Of a stretch of 64,000 nt of DNA, positions 16,523 through 25,996 are shown piece by piece (the stretch's first letter is position 1; each line of letters opens with the position of its first letter). Made by a program: the position numbers and the translations under genes. Source of the DNA: Streptomyces endocoffeicus (GTDB lineage: Bacteria; Actinomycetota; Actinomycetes; Streptomycetales; Streptomycetaceae); assembly GCF_016741935.1 (NCBI RefSeq), contig NZ_JAERRG010000001.1, positions 558,001 to 622,000 of the forward strand. Direction: 5' to 3'. The notes below the pieces were generated by a model. That model was not told the DNA's origin, made no database searches, and saw only the letters and a list, made by a program, of their open reading frames with translations.

Positions 16523-17467
16523 TCACTCCATCCTGAGTCGGGGGTCGACGACCGCGTGCAGCAGATCGGTCACGGTCTGCAGCACGACGAACACCGTGAC
16601 CGTGATGAGCAGCAGATTCTGAACGACGAAGTAGTCGCTGCTCTTGAGGGAGTCGATGATGAGCTGGCCCACCCCCGGCCAGGCGAAGATGGCCTCCACC
16701 ACGATCGCCCCGCCGAGCATCTGGCCGATCTGGATGCCGAGGACGGTCAGCACCGGTGGCAGGGCGTTCGGAAGCGCGTGGCACAGCACGATCCTTCGCC
16801 GCCGCAGGCCCTTCGCCGTGCCGATGCGGATGTAGTCCTCGCCGAAGACCCGCCGGATCGATGTCGACAGGAAGCGGGCGAGTACGGCGGCGGCGGGCAG
16901 GGCCAGGGCGAGGGCCGGCATGATCAGGTACTGCACCCCGATCTCCGGGTCCGCGAGCACGGAGACATGGCCGCCCGCGGGCAGGATCCGATGGGTGATG
17001 GCGAACACCATCACCAGGAGCACTCCGCTGACGTACGGCGGTATCGCGAAGGCCAGTGCGGTGGCCGCGGCGGTCGCACCGCGGACGAGGCGGCCCTTGG
17101 CCACGCCCAGGACGAGCCCGGCCAGGCCACCGAGCAGGACCGCCAGGACGATGGCGCCCAGGGTGAGTTCGAGGGTGTTGCCGAGGCCGTTGCCGATCAG
17201 GGTGGCGACCGGCACACCACGTACGTAGGAGTCGCCGAGGTCGCCCGTCAGCACCCCGCCGAGCCAGGTCAGATACTGCTGGGGCAACGGGGCGTCCAGC
17301 CCCAGCTGGTGCCGGACGGCGGACACGGTCTTGGCGGAGGCGTCCGGGCCCGCGGCGAGCACGGCGGGGTCGCCCGGCGCCAGGTGCAGCACGCTGAAGA
17401 CCACGACCGATGCGATGGCGAGCACCGCGAGGGCCGAGGGGACACGCCGGAGTGCGTAGCGGAGCAT
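16523..17467 (-). CDS. Dipeptide/oligosaccharide ABC importer permease (DppB-like)
   Basis: 314 residues from ATG 17467, which lies 10 bases after the binding-protein stop and behind GAGGAGGACC-type sequence. The start M-L-R-Y-A-L-R-R-V-P-S-A-L-A-V-L and the following L-A-P-G-D-P-A are standard for DppB. The EAA region reads G-T-A-K-G-L-R-R-R-R-I-V-L-C-H-A-L-P-N-A-L-P. About six membrane helices are visible. It is the middle gene of a three-gene minus-strand operon. Confidence 0.92.
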   Translation of the reverse strand: MLRYALRRVPSALAVLAIASVVVFSVLHLAPGDPAVLAAGPDASAKTVSAVRHQLGLDAPLPQQYLTWLGGVLTGDLGDSYVRGVPVATLIGNGLGNTLELTLGAIVLAVLLGGLAGLVLGVAKGRLVRGATAAATALAFAIPPYVSGVLLVMVFAITHRILPAGGHVSVLADPEIGVQYLIMPALALALPAAAVLARFLSTSIRRVFGEDYIRIGTAKGLRRRRIVLCHALPNALPPVLTVLGIQIGQMLGGAIVVEAIFAWPGVGQLIIDSLKSSDYFVVQNLLLITVTVFVVLQTVTDLLHAVVDPRLRME

Positions 17468-17477
17468 GAGGTCCTCC

Positions 17478-19055
17478 TCATGCCAGGTAGGCATGGTCGA
17501 GGTCGATGCCGTCGTACATGGTCCAGGCCAGACCTTTGAGCGACGCCTGAATGGCATACGTATGGGTGCTGTTGATCAGGTCGATGACGAACTGCTGCTT
17601 GAGGAAGAGCTGGTTGAGATCCCGGTAGGCGGCGGTCAGGGCGTCGCCCTCGCCGGTCCAGATCTCATCGGCCAGGCGGCTGTACTCGGGATCTCGGAAG
17701 TTGGACGCGTTCTGCTGGGCGTTGAACGGCCAGGAGCCTTTGACGAGCGTCGACGGAGTCAGCTGCCCGAAGCCGTGGCCGTTGACGAACAGGCCGGGGA
17801 TCTTCCCGCTGACGAACATCTTCTGGTATTCGGCGTCCTGTTTGGGCTGCAGTCGGCAGGTGAGGCCGACGTCCTCGAGGTTCGCCTGCACGATCTGGGC
17901 GATCGCGGCGTTGGTCGCCAGTGTGTTGCTGTAGTACAGGTCAACCTTGGCGTCGGCCGCGCCGGACTGTCGCAGCAGACGTTTCGCCTTCTCCGGGTTG
18001 AGTGTGTAGGCCGCCGCCCGATCGGGGTCCCAGGCGGCCGTTCCGGGTGACCACGGCAGGCTGCTCGGGCGGCCGATCCCGCCCAGCGCCTGGGCGAGGA
18101 CCCGTTTCCGGTCGATCGCCCAGGCCACTGCCTGCCGTACCTCGACCTTGTCCAGCGGGGGGACCTCGACGTTGGCCCCGATGTAATAGGTGAGGTCGTG
18201 GGCGTCGGACTGCACGAGGCGGAACCCCGGCCGGTCGCGGATACCGGCGGCGTCGAGCGGCGACAGATCGAGGGCCAGATGTGTCTGCCCGGAGCGCAGG
18301 GAGGCCACGGCGGACGACGACTGCGCGGCGATCGCGATCTCGATCCCATCGAGGTAGGGACGGCCGGGCTTCCAGTAGTGGCGGTTGCGTTTCAGCGAGA
18401 TGGACGAGCCCGGCTGGTAGGACTCGACGGTGAACGGCCCGGCGCCGATGATCTCGCGTCCCGAGGCGAGGTCGGTCACCGACTCCCGGTCGATCAGGAC
18501 CATCATCTCGAACATGTCCCACACATTGCTGACGGCCTTGCCGAAACCCACCGTGACCTCGTGACCGCCGGTCCGCTCGGCCGAAGTCACCTGCTGGGCC
18601 ACGGCCTTGACCTGGGAGCTGGTGGTGTCCTTCGTCAGATGGTCCAGGACGAACACGACATCGTCAGGTCCGAAGGGACGGCCCGAGTGGAACGTCACAT
18701 CGTCGCGCAGCTGGAAGACATAGGTCCGTCCGCCGTCCGATACCCGCCAGCTCTTCGCGAGCGACGGCCTGGGCCGCAGAGTCCTGTGGTCCAACTCGGT
18801 CAGCGTGTTGAAGACGGTGCGGCTCACCGAGAAGTTGGGGTTGATCTGCGACAGCAGGAAGGCGGGCAGGATGTCCGTGCCCTGGACCATGTGCAGGGTG
18901 CCGCCGTGCCGCGGCCCGCCTCCGGATCCTTGCTGTTCCGCGACGGCACTGCGGCAGGCGGTGTTCAGCAGGCCCGCCCCGAGTGAGAGTCCCGCGGCGA
19001 GGACCGTGCGGCGTGCTGGCTGACGACGTTGTCCCTGACCACGTTGTCCGGTCAC
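17478..19055 (-). CDS. Substrate-binding lipoprotein of Dpp/Opp-type importer
   Basis: 525 residues from GTG 19055, chosen because TAGGAG lies just upstream; the ATG at 19079 has no ribosome site and sits in the operator-like element. The N-terminus has twin arginines (A-R-R-T-V-L-A-A-G) and a lipobox ending N-T-A-C. The family 5 solute-binding fold shows L-A-K-S-W-R-V-S-D-G-G-R-T-Y-V-F-Q-L-R-D-D-V-T-F-H and Y-Y-I-G. It should catch peptides or oligosaccharides outside the cell and pass them to the two permeases. Confidence 0.9.
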   Translation of the reverse strand: MTGQRGQGQRRQPARRTVLAAGLSLGAGLLNTACRSAVAEQQGSGGGPRHGGTLHMVQGTDILPAFLLSQINPNFSVSRTVFNTLTELDHRTLRPRPSLAKSWRVSDGGRTYVFQLRDDVTFHSGRPFGPDDVVFVLDHLTKDTTSSQVKAVAQQVTSAERTGGHEVTVGFGKAVSNVWDMFEMMVLIDRESVTDLASGREIIGAGPFTVESYQPGSSISLKRNRHYWKPGRPYLDGIEIAIAAQSSSAVASLRSGQTHLALDLSPLDAAGIRDRPGFRLVQSDAHDLTYYIGANVEVPPLDKVEVRQAVAWAIDRKRVLAQALGGIGRPSSLPWSPGTAAWDPDRAAAYTLNPEKAKRLLRQSGAADAKVDLYYSNTLATNAAIAQIVQANLEDVGLTCRLQPKQDAEYQKMFVSGKIPGLFVNGHGFGQLTPSTLVKGSWPFNAQQNASNFRDPEYSRLADEIWTGEGDALTAAYRDLNQLFLKQQFVIDLINSTHTYAIQASLKGLAWTMYDGIDLDHAYLA

Positions 19056-19076
19056 GCTGGCTCCTACCGGGTTGCC

Positions 19077-19107
19077 CATTTAAATCAGAGTAGTTTATTT
19101 AACTCTG
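19077..19107. promoter_or_regulatory. Putative ROK operator before importer operon
   Basis: CATTTAA (19077-19083) and ATTTAACTCTG (19097-19107) recur here. CAGAGT (19086-19091) and ACTCTG (19102-19107) form an inverted repeat around a core containing TTTATTTAA (19094-19102). The site lies 22 bases before the chosen start of the importer's first gene. Confidence 0.6.
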
Positions 19108-19209
19108 CTGGGCTGACCTTGCAACCGAAACCTCCGGGAGGTCAAAGGCCAGGACGCGCGGGGCCGAGGTCGGGACCGAGGTGGAGTGAGGTCCCCCGGC
19201 CGGAGGGAG

Positions 19210-20466
19210 TCAGGCCGCAGGAGCGGGGGCGAGTGGGTCGAGGAAGTCCGTCTCGGCGATGTCGAGGGCGAGGCGTACGGCACCGGTGACCACGGCTTGC
19301 TCGCGCAGGGGCGAGGCTTCGACGCGAGGCACGCGCGGGACGAGCTCGGTCAGCCGGCGTCGCAGCGGCGGGAGCAGAACGTCTTCCGCCGCCGCGACGG
19401 CGCCGGTGATCACCACCAGTTCGGGGGCGAGCAGCATGGTCAGCGTGGCGATCGCGCGGGCGGCCGCCTCCAGCCCCTCCTCCAGGGCCCCGGCGGCGCC
19501 GAGGTCGCCCCGGCGGACGGCCTCGAAGACATCACTCGCGCTCACCCGGCGCGGGTCGCCGTCGGTCAGTGCGCGGAGCTCGGCGCCCGGTGTGCCGGGG
19601 AGCGGTGGTGTGTCACGAGCCGCCACCTCGGCGACCAAAGACGCCCCTCGCCGGCGGACCGTCCTCGCGATGCCGTCGTCGCGGGAGTAGTCGCCCATCA
19701 GGGACAGGAAACCGAGGTCCCGGGCACTGTTCGCCTGGCCGCGTACGAGGGTGCCGCCGGTGCACATGCCCACCCCCAGCCTCTCCCCCGCCAGCAGACA
19801 GACGATGTCCTGGGAGGCGCCCGCGCGACCCCGCCAGCGCTCGCCGATCAGGGCCAGATTGCAGTCGTTCTCCACGCACACCTGTGCGGAGAAGTCGCGG
19901 GCCAGCGCGGCGCGCAGATCGACCCCGAGGAACCCGGGGATGCCGGTGCGCTGCTGTACGACACCGTCGGCGTCGACGGGACCGCTGGTGCCGACACAGA
20001 CCGCCAGCACCTGCTCATCGCGCAGACCGGCCGTCCGCACCACCTCGACGGCGAGCTTCCGCACCTGTGTGATGCGCCGCTCCGGGCCGACCGAGGGGTC
20101 GCCGAACGCGATCCGTGCCTCGGCGACGAAGACGCCACGCAGATCGGCCACGACGACGCGGACGCTGTGCGCGCCGATGTCGATGCCCAGGACATGGCCG
20201 GCGTTCGCCACGAAGGAGAAGACGCGCGACGGCCGACCGCGTCCGGAGAGACGTCCGTCGACGCGATCGGTGGTCTCCCGGACCCAGCCGAGCTCGACGA
20301 GGTGGTGCGCGGCGGCGTGCACGGTGGGCCGCGACATGCCCGTGGCGTCCACCAAGTCTCCGGAGGACATCTCCGCCCGCTCCGGGGGGCGCTCCCGCAG
20401 TTTCGCCAGGATGCGGGCGGCGTTGATCCTCCTGGCCAGGGCGGATGTGGCGATATCCCCCGGCAT
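19210..20466 (-). CDS. ROK-family transcriptional regulator
   Basis: 418 residues from ATG 20466, with AGGAGAGGAG upstream; an in-frame extension to 20580 runs into the A/T-rich promoter zone and is rejected. An N-terminal winged helix (S-S-G-D-L-V-D-A-T-G-M-S-R-P-T-V-H-A-A-A) precedes a ROK sugar-kinase-like domain with H-V-L-G-I-D-I-G-A-H and C-V-G-T-S-G-P. The usual CxCGxxGC zinc motif is not seen, which occurs in some ROK branches. It is encoded just upstream of the importer and divergent from the sulfatase, so it is the natural local regulator. Confidence 0.88.
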   Translation of the reverse strand: MPGDIATSALARRINAARILAKLRERPPERAEMSSGDLVDATGMSRPTVHAAAHHLVELGWVRETTDRVDGRLSGRGRPSRVFSFVANAGHVLGIDIGAHSVRVVVADLRGVFVAEARIAFGDPSVGPERRITQVRKLAVEVVRTAGLRDEQVLAVCVGTSGPVDADGVVQQRTGIPGFLGVDLRAALARDFSAQVCVENDCNLALIGERWRGRAGASQDIVCLLAGERLGVGMCTGGTLVRGQANSARDLGFLSLMGDYSRDDGIARTVRRRGASLVAEVAARDTPPLPGTPGAELRALTDGDPRRVSASDVFEAVRRGDLGAAGALEEGLEAAARAIATLTMLLAPELVVITGAVAAAEDVLLPPLRRRLTELVPRVPRVEASPLREQAVVTGAVRLALDIAETDFLDPLAPAPAA

Positions 20467-20559
20467 CTGCTGCGGCGCTCCTCTCCTGCTGCGCGCTGAG
20501 GACCTTGACGAGCACGAGATCTTGACCTCGGCGCGCGCAGCCTGGAAGTCTAGCGCACG

Positions 20560-20571
20560 CCTTAAATAAAA
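20560..20571. promoter_or_regulatory. A/T-rich element in ROK-sulfatase intergenic region
   Basis: CCTTAAATAAAA on the plus strand reads as TTTTATTTAAGG on the minus strand and so repeats the TTTATTTAA core of the other two sites. It stands between the divergent ROK (start 20466) and sulfatase (start 20714) genes, a 247-base gap with nothing else recognisable. Confidence 0.45.
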
Positions 20572-20713
20572 TGCTTTCATAAAAACACCGACAGCAGCTC
20601 AGCCGCGGACGCTCAACCCGTACGGCGCATCCGGTGAACCCCGGCCGCTTCAGGACGGCCGACCGCAGCAGATCGGTCGGCCACCTCGCCACCGACAGGA
20701 GGGCCACGCACCC

Positions 20714-22147
20714 ATGACCCCCAGCGCTTCCCCCTCCGGCCCCGCCACGTCCACGCGGCGTCCGAACGTCCTCGTCTTCTTCACCGATCAACAGCGCTGG
20801 GACACGACCGGTCTGCACGGGAACCCCCTCGGGCTCACCCCGGTCCTCGACCGCCTTGCCGCGGAGGGGGTGAGCGTGGACCGCTCCTTCACCTGTCAGC
20901 CCGTGTGCGCGCCCTCCCGCGCCAGTCTCCAGACCGGGCAGTACCCGACCACCACCGGCGTCTTCCGCAACGGTCTTCCCCTCCCCCGGGACACCCCGTC
21001 GCTGGCCCGCTCCTTCCGGGACGCGGGCTACGCCACCGGCTACATCGGCAAGTGGCATCTCGCGGGCGATCACACATCCGGGCCGGTACCGGAGGAGGAC
21101 CGGGCCGGATACGACCACTGGCTCGCCGCCAACCTGCTGGAATTCACCTCGGACGCCTACGAGACCACGCTGTACGACGGCGACGGCGCCCCGCACCAGT
21201 TCGAGGGCTACCGCGCCGACGCGCTCGGCACCGCCGCGATCGACTTCATCGACCGGGGCCGGGACCGGGACCACGGCCACGACCGCGACCGCGACCGGCC
21301 GTTCTTCCTCTTCCTGTCCTTCCTGGAGCCCCACCACCAGAACTCCCGCGACGACTACCCCGCCCCGACGGGCTATCGCGACCGCTACGCCACACCCTGG
21401 GTGCCATCCGACCTCGCCGCTCTCGGCGGCGGCAACTGGGCGGAGCACCTGCCCGGTTACTACGGAATGGTGCGCCGACTGGACGAGGTGCTCGGGCGTA
21501 TCGTCTCCGCACTGGAGCGGCGTGGGGAGCTGGACGAGACCGTCATCCTCTTCACCTCCGACCACGGCTGCCACTTCAAGACCCGCAACGACGAGTACAA
21601 GCGCAGTGTGCACGACGCCTCCCTCCGCGTGCCCACCGTGCTGCGGGGGCCGGGGCTGCGGGGCGGTGTGCGGCTGCCGGAGCTGGTCAGCCATGTCGAC
21701 CTGCCGCCCACGCTGTTGCGGGCGGCCGACGTACCCGTGCCACCGGAGATGCAGGGACGTTCCCTGCTGCCGCTGCTCCACGGCGGAGACGGCAGAGACA
21801 GCGGGGACGGCGAAGACGGCGAGTGGCCACAAGAAGTGCTCTTCCAGATCAGCGAATCGGAGGTCGGGCGAGGGCTGCGGACCGACCGCTGGAAGTACGC
21901 CGCGACCGCGCCGGACGCCGACGCCTGGAACGATCCGCGCGCCGAGCGGTATCAGGACGCCTACCTCTATGACCTGCACTCCGACCCCGACGAGTTGATG
22001 AACCTCGTGGCCGACCCGGCCTATGAGGACGTCCTGGTGGAGCTGAGGCGGCGACTGGTGCGGCGCATCGTGGACTCCGGTGAGCCACGCCCCACGATCA
22101 CCGCGCACGAGCTCGCCCCGAAGGCCGTGTCCGAGGACACCGTCTAG
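20714..22147 (+). CDS. S1-type sulfatase
   Basis: 477 residues from ATG 20714, with AGGAGGGCC upstream. The sulfatase signature C65-A-P-S-R-A-S-L-Q-T-G is present; Cys65 would be converted to formylglycine. Metal-binding N-V-L-V-F-F-T-D-Q-Q and T-S-D-H-G-C-H, and the G-K-W-H-L motif, are present too. A simple R-D-R-D-H-G-H-D-R-D repeat lies near residue 180. No signal peptide is evident, so it may act in the cytoplasm on imported sulfated oligosaccharides or sulfate esters. The locus suggests a sulfated glycan substrate, which is inference. Confidence 0.9.
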   Translation: MTPSASPSGPATSTRRPNVLVFFTDQQRWDTTGLHGNPLGLTPVLDRLAAEGVSVDRSFTCQPVCAPSRASLQTGQYPTTTGVFRNGLPLPRDTPSLARSFRDAGYATGYIGKWHLAGDHTSGPVPEEDRAGYDHWLAANLLEFTSDAYETTLYDGDGAPHQFEGYRADALGTAAIDFIDRGRDRDHGHDRDRDRPFFLFLSFLEPHHQNSRDDYPAPTGYRDRYATPWVPSDLAALGGGNWAEHLPGYYGMVRRLDEVLGRIVSALERRGELDETVILFTSDHGCHFKTRNDEYKRSVHDASLRVPTVLRGPGLRGGVRLPELVSHVDLPPTLLRAADVPVPPEMQGRSLLPLLHGGDGRDSGDGEDGEWPQEVLFQISESEVGRGLRTDRWKYAATAPDADAWNDPRAERYQDAYLYDLHSDPDELMNLVADPAYEDVLVELRRRLVRRIVDSGEPRPTITAHELAPKAVSEDTV

Positions 22148-22264
22148 GCCCGGCACACGTCTCACAAGAATCCCACAAAGACATCTTTTAAGTTCCTATC
22201 GGTGGAGACGCCACAGCTCACAGGCGGTTGCGTCACACATCCGCTGGAAGGAGCGAGAGCGAAC

Positions 22265-23996
22265 ATGAGTGGGATAGGTCGGCGCCACTTCCTGTACAGC
22301 GCGGCCGCGGTGGCGGCCGGTGCCATGGGCACCGGGTGCACCCCAGAGGACCTGACGAAGTCAAGCGGCTCGGATGGCGTGCCGGTCGTCGCCATCGACG
22401 CCCAGCGGAGATCGTTCAAGGTGAGCCCGTACATGACCGGGGTGAACGGGGCCAAGTGGTACGACGACGCCTACGGAATGTGGGACTCCAAGCACAACCG
22501 CCCCGCCCCGGGCATCGTCGCAAAGATCAAGAAGTCGGGGATCGGGATGAGCCGGTACCCCGGCGGCACCTCCTCCAACCTCTTCAACTGGAAGGGCGCC
22601 ATAGGTCCGCAAGCGGACCGAACCCACCAGGTCGAGGGAAAGCAGGGCGCCACCGTCGACAGCCGGTTCGGGCCGGACGAGTACATGGCCTTCATCCGGC
22701 AGATCGGCGCCACACCGGAGATCATGGCGCCGTTCGCCAACTCGACCCCGCAGGAGATCGCCGACTGGGTGGCGTACATGAACGCACCACAGGGCACGAA
22801 GTGGGGCGACCTCCGAGCGCAGAACGGCCACCCCGAGCCCTACGGCGTGCGCCACTGGGAAATCGGCAACGAACTGTTCGGCAAGCACCAGCGCTACTGG
22901 ATGAGCGCCGATGACGACAAAGCCATGCGACAGTACGCCTTCGGCGGCACACAACGGCAAAAGCACCAGCACGTCGGAACCCCCACCGACCACCGACCCT
23001 CCGCCGCCGTCAGCAACGGCGAACCCCACCAGACCTTCACCGTCCGGTACCCACCCGTCATCCCCAAGACCCAGACCATCCGCGTCGGTTCTTGCCGTCT
23101 GGGCGCCCATCGAGGCCGGAAAGCTCGCGGGCGGGAAGAGCTTCCCCGAGCTCCTCGCCGAACACGGCCACGCCGACAAGTACGACGGCATGGCCATCCA
23201 CCCCTACACCAACTTCCAGCGGGACCTCAAAGCCACCAGCTTCCCGGACAAACGGGCCGGACACGACTACCAGATGCTCGGGGACGCGGCCGCCGCCAAG
23301 ATGGTCTCCGACCTCACCGCACTGGTACAGAAACACGGCAAGGAAGGCGCTTACGTCGCCGTGTCCGAGTGCGGCGCGCTCTTCTTCGGGAAGAACCAGG
23401 GCGCCGAGGAATATCGCGAGTACTCCTACGCCATGTCGCACGCGCTCTACATGGCATCGCAGTGGGCCCGGTTCGCCGACCTCGGCGTCCGCTGGACCAC
23501 GGGCAACGGCCTGATCGGGGAGAAGCCGGGACCGTCACGGACACTCTTCGGCGGCGCGCCCAGCTTCGTGCGCACCCCCGACGCGATCGTGCGCGAGCAG
23601 CTGAGCGGCTTCTTCCACGGCGGCGGACATGTCGTGGCCAGCGAAGTGAAGAGCAACGCCGAGGTCTCCACCCGCGAGACACCGCTGGGCTCGTCCTACG
23701 AAACGCTGGTGACGAATGCCACCGTCGACAAGAATGGGACGCTCAGCGTCCTCGTCGTCAACCGCTCACCTGACGACGACGTCAAGTCCCGGGTTGACCT
23801 AGGGGGGTTCCGGCATGCCGGTTCGGTCGACGTGTCCGCGGTGGCGGGCAGGTCCTACGACGACTTCAACGACGACGAACGCCCCGACGCCGTCACGATC
23901 AAAAAGTCCCGCGCCACGGCAAAGGGCGACTCCCTGAACTGGACGTTCCCGGCACACTCGGTCACGCTCCTGCGGTTCTCACCAGAAAGTAACTAG
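22265..23996 (+). pseudogene. Second GH51-like glycosidase copy, inactivated by internal deletion
   Basis: Starts at ATG 22265 with G-R-R-H-F-L-Y-S signal and follows copy 1 to base 23087. There a 221-base stretch equivalent to 14419-14639 of copy 1 is missing, which removes the inserted beta domain and shifts the frame (221 is not a multiple of 3). The intact frame resumes at 23088 with V-L-A-V-W-A-P and runs to the TAG at 23994-23996. The acid/base (W-E-I-G-N-E) and nucleophile (V-S-E-C-G) parts both survive but are out of frame. The upstream region lacks the operator elements of copy 1. A DUF6924 gene follows after 10 bases. Confidence 0.9.
22362..23087 (+). repeat. Long direct repeat, copy 2 (726 bp)
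   Basis: Partner of 13693-14418 in the same orientation. The pair brackets about 8 kb holding the importer, ROK and sulfatase genes, which recombination between the repeats could delete. Confidence 0.9.
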
Positions 23997-24006
23997 AGGA
24001 TTCCCC

Positions 24007-24474
24007 ATGCCCAATTCCTCCATGCTCCCGGCCATCGATTTCACGCGTCACGATTTCGAATCCGAGGCCCTTGTCATACGCACGGACCATTCGGACGACG
24101 AAGCATGGCGGGCCGTCGTCGACCTGCTCGGTCAGCCCGACCAGAACGGGTTCGAGGTGCGCACCTACCTGGTCGACAACCGTGCGTTCGCCGGGGCGAG
24201 TCCGGATGACGTGCTCTCCGCTGCCGCCGCCGAACCAGCGCTCGAGGTCGTGTTCCTGGCCGATGCCGCCGCCATGAGGGGCGAGCACACCCTGCTCGCG
24301 GTGTCGACCGGAAGCCAGGAGCTGGAGGAGGGAGACATGGAGCTCCCCCGCGAGTTCCGCCTGCTGCCCCCGGAAGTCAATCTGATGCATGTGAACCTGG
24401 CCATCGGACATATGGACTTCTGGGAATTCGCGTATCACGCGTCGCTCGCCGCGGACGGCATTCTCCGCCTGTGA
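24007..24474 (+). CDS. DUF6924-type conserved protein
   Basis: 155 residues from ATG 24007 behind AGAGGA. Matches the DUF6924 pattern: A-L-V-I-R-T-D-H-S-D-D-E-A-W near the start, Y-L-V-D-N-R-A-F-A-G, V-V-F-L-A-D-A-A-A-M and N-L-A-I-G-H-M-D-F-W-E-F-A near the end. No catalytic motif or signal peptide. The family is common in Streptomyces, without known function. It lies 10 bases after the broken GH51-like copy and 39 bases before the FAD oxidase, so it could be cotranscribed with either. Confidence 0.8.
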   Translation: MPNSSMLPAIDFTRHDFESEALVIRTDHSDDEAWRAVVDLLGQPDQNGFEVRTYLVDNRAFAGASPDDVLSAAAAEPALEVVFLADAAAMRGEHTLLAVSTGSQELEEGDMELPREFRLLPPEVNLMHVNLAIGHMDFWEFAYHASLAADGILRL

Positions 24475-24513
24475 CCGCATATCGATGTACCACATGTACC
24501 GATGGAGCAAGGC

Positions 24514-25900
24514 ATGACAGTCGACTCACCGACTCGGCAGCGGGCGGTAGCGGAACTCAAGAGGCTCCTGCCTGCCGATCGGGTCATCACCGGGGGTCCC
24601 GAGTACGCGGCGGGTACCGCGCTGTGGAACGGCGCGGTCGCGTCCAGGCCCGCGATTCTGCTGCGCTGCACATCGACCGCCGAGGTGCGGGCAGGAGTCC
24701 GGACGGCTCGTGAGTTCGGTCTGCCGCTGTCGGTACGGAGCGGAGGCCATGACTGGGCGGGGCGTGCGCGATGGGCTGACGCTGGATCTGACCCCGATGT
24801 GCTCGGTGCGCATCGATGTGGGGGCCCGTCGGGCGACGGTTGCCGGAGGGGCCAGGGCGAACCGTGTGCTCGCCGCCGCCGACCGGTACGGATTGGTCGC
24901 CGCCACCGGCACCATCGGCACCGTGGGCATGGCCGGGCTGACCCTGGGCGGTGGATACGGCCCGTTGGGCGGCCGATTCGGGCTCGCCGCCGACAACTTG
25001 ACGGGTGCCGAGGTGGTGCTGGCCGACGGATCCGTCGTCTGGACCGACGCCGAGCATGAGCCGGACCTGTTCTGGGCGCTGCGCGGCGGAGGTGGCAACT
25101 TCGGCGTGGTGACGTCCATGGAGATCCGTCTGCACGCGGTGCCCGCCGTGGTCACGGGGATGGTGTTGTATTCGCTGCGGCAGGCCCCGAAGGTCTTCGC
25201 CCGGCTGGAGGACGTCCTGTCGGACTGCCTGGACGCGTTGACGGTCCAGACCGGGGTCATCAACGGCCCCCAGGGGAAGCCCATGGCCACGCTGTGGCCT
25301 ACCTGGTCCGGCGAGCCGGTCGTCGGCACGGATCCGGCCGGTCCGGTACAGCGGCTGACGCGCCTGGGCACCGCCGCCGTGGCCGAGTTCGAGACCGGTT
25401 CGTTCGCGGCCGCGATAGCCGCACGGGACACGATGTTCCCGGACGGGCGGTACGTCACCATCCGCACGCGTTCCCTCCCCCGCCACACCCCCGCGGTGGT
25501 GGACGCCCTGGTGCAGGGGGCCAAGACGATGACGTCGCCCCTGTCGGCCTTCTCCCTGCACCACTTCCACGGAGCGGCCGCCCGCGTCCCGTGGTCGGAG
25601 ACGGCGTTCGCGTTGCGCAAGCCGCACATGATGGCCGAGGTCATCGCCGTGTGGCCGCCGGAGAAGGACAGCGGCCGGCACGCCGCCTGGGCCGATGCCG
25701 TCTCGGCGGCGCTGGAGCCGCATGCCTTCGCCGGCGGCTACGCGAACTCGCTGGGGCCCGAGGCCACCGACCAGATCCCCTACGCCTACGGCGGCAACAC
25801 CGCCCGGCTGCTCGCGATCAAGGAGACCGTCGACCCGGACGGCGTGTTCCAGGGCATTCCCCTGCCGCGGGCGGCGCCCCACGCGCTGAGCCACGGATGA
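24514..25900 (+). pseudogene. FAD-binding oxidoreductase (BBE-like), frameshifted at a G run
   Basis: Starts at ATG 24514 behind GGAGCAAGG. The first frame gives residues to R-S-G-G-H-D-W-A-G, the FAD His motif, at about 24760. The rest (G-V-R-D-G-L-T-L-D-L onward) continues in another frame to the TGA at 25898-25900. The break lies at the GGGG run in GGGCGGGGCG near 24757-24764; one base fewer or two more would restore it. The second FAD site reads G-T-I-G-T-V-G-M-A-G, with no Cys, so only one covalent link would form. Sequencing error and true frameshift cannot be told apart here. The C-terminal P-D-G-V-F BBE end is intact. Confidence 0.8.
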
Positions 25901-25961
25901 CACATCCAGCTTCCGGGCCCGAGTGATGCGTTACGGCCGTGAGTCACATCCATCCAACGTA

Positions 25962-25990
25962 TTGACATATCAATTGGGTGAGATCACTCT
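25962..25990 (+). promoter_or_regulatory. Likely GntR promoter and operator
   Basis: TTGACA (25962-25967) is an exact -35 box; CACTCT at 25985-25990 is 17 bases further on. Transcription would start near the ATG at 25997, which has no ribosome site, so the mRNA may be leaderless. TTGACATATCAA (25962-25973) is a near-palindrome overlapping the -35 box, as a GntR autorepression site would. Confidence 0.5.
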
Positions 25991-25996
25991 CTTCGC

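Noticed and set aside
20015..22165. 716-codon minus-strand frame across ROK and sulfatase
   Set aside because: Shadow of two strong genes; low-complexity Val/Gly/Arg product with no motif.
13581..23996. Composite transposon flanked by the two GH51-like genes
   Set aside because: Flanking repeats are coding sequence with no transposase, terminal inverted repeats or target duplications visible.
23088..23996. Second half of GH51-like copy 2 as a separate functional gene
   Set aside because: No start codon or ribosome site at the frame break, and it lacks the acid/base residue needed for catalysis.
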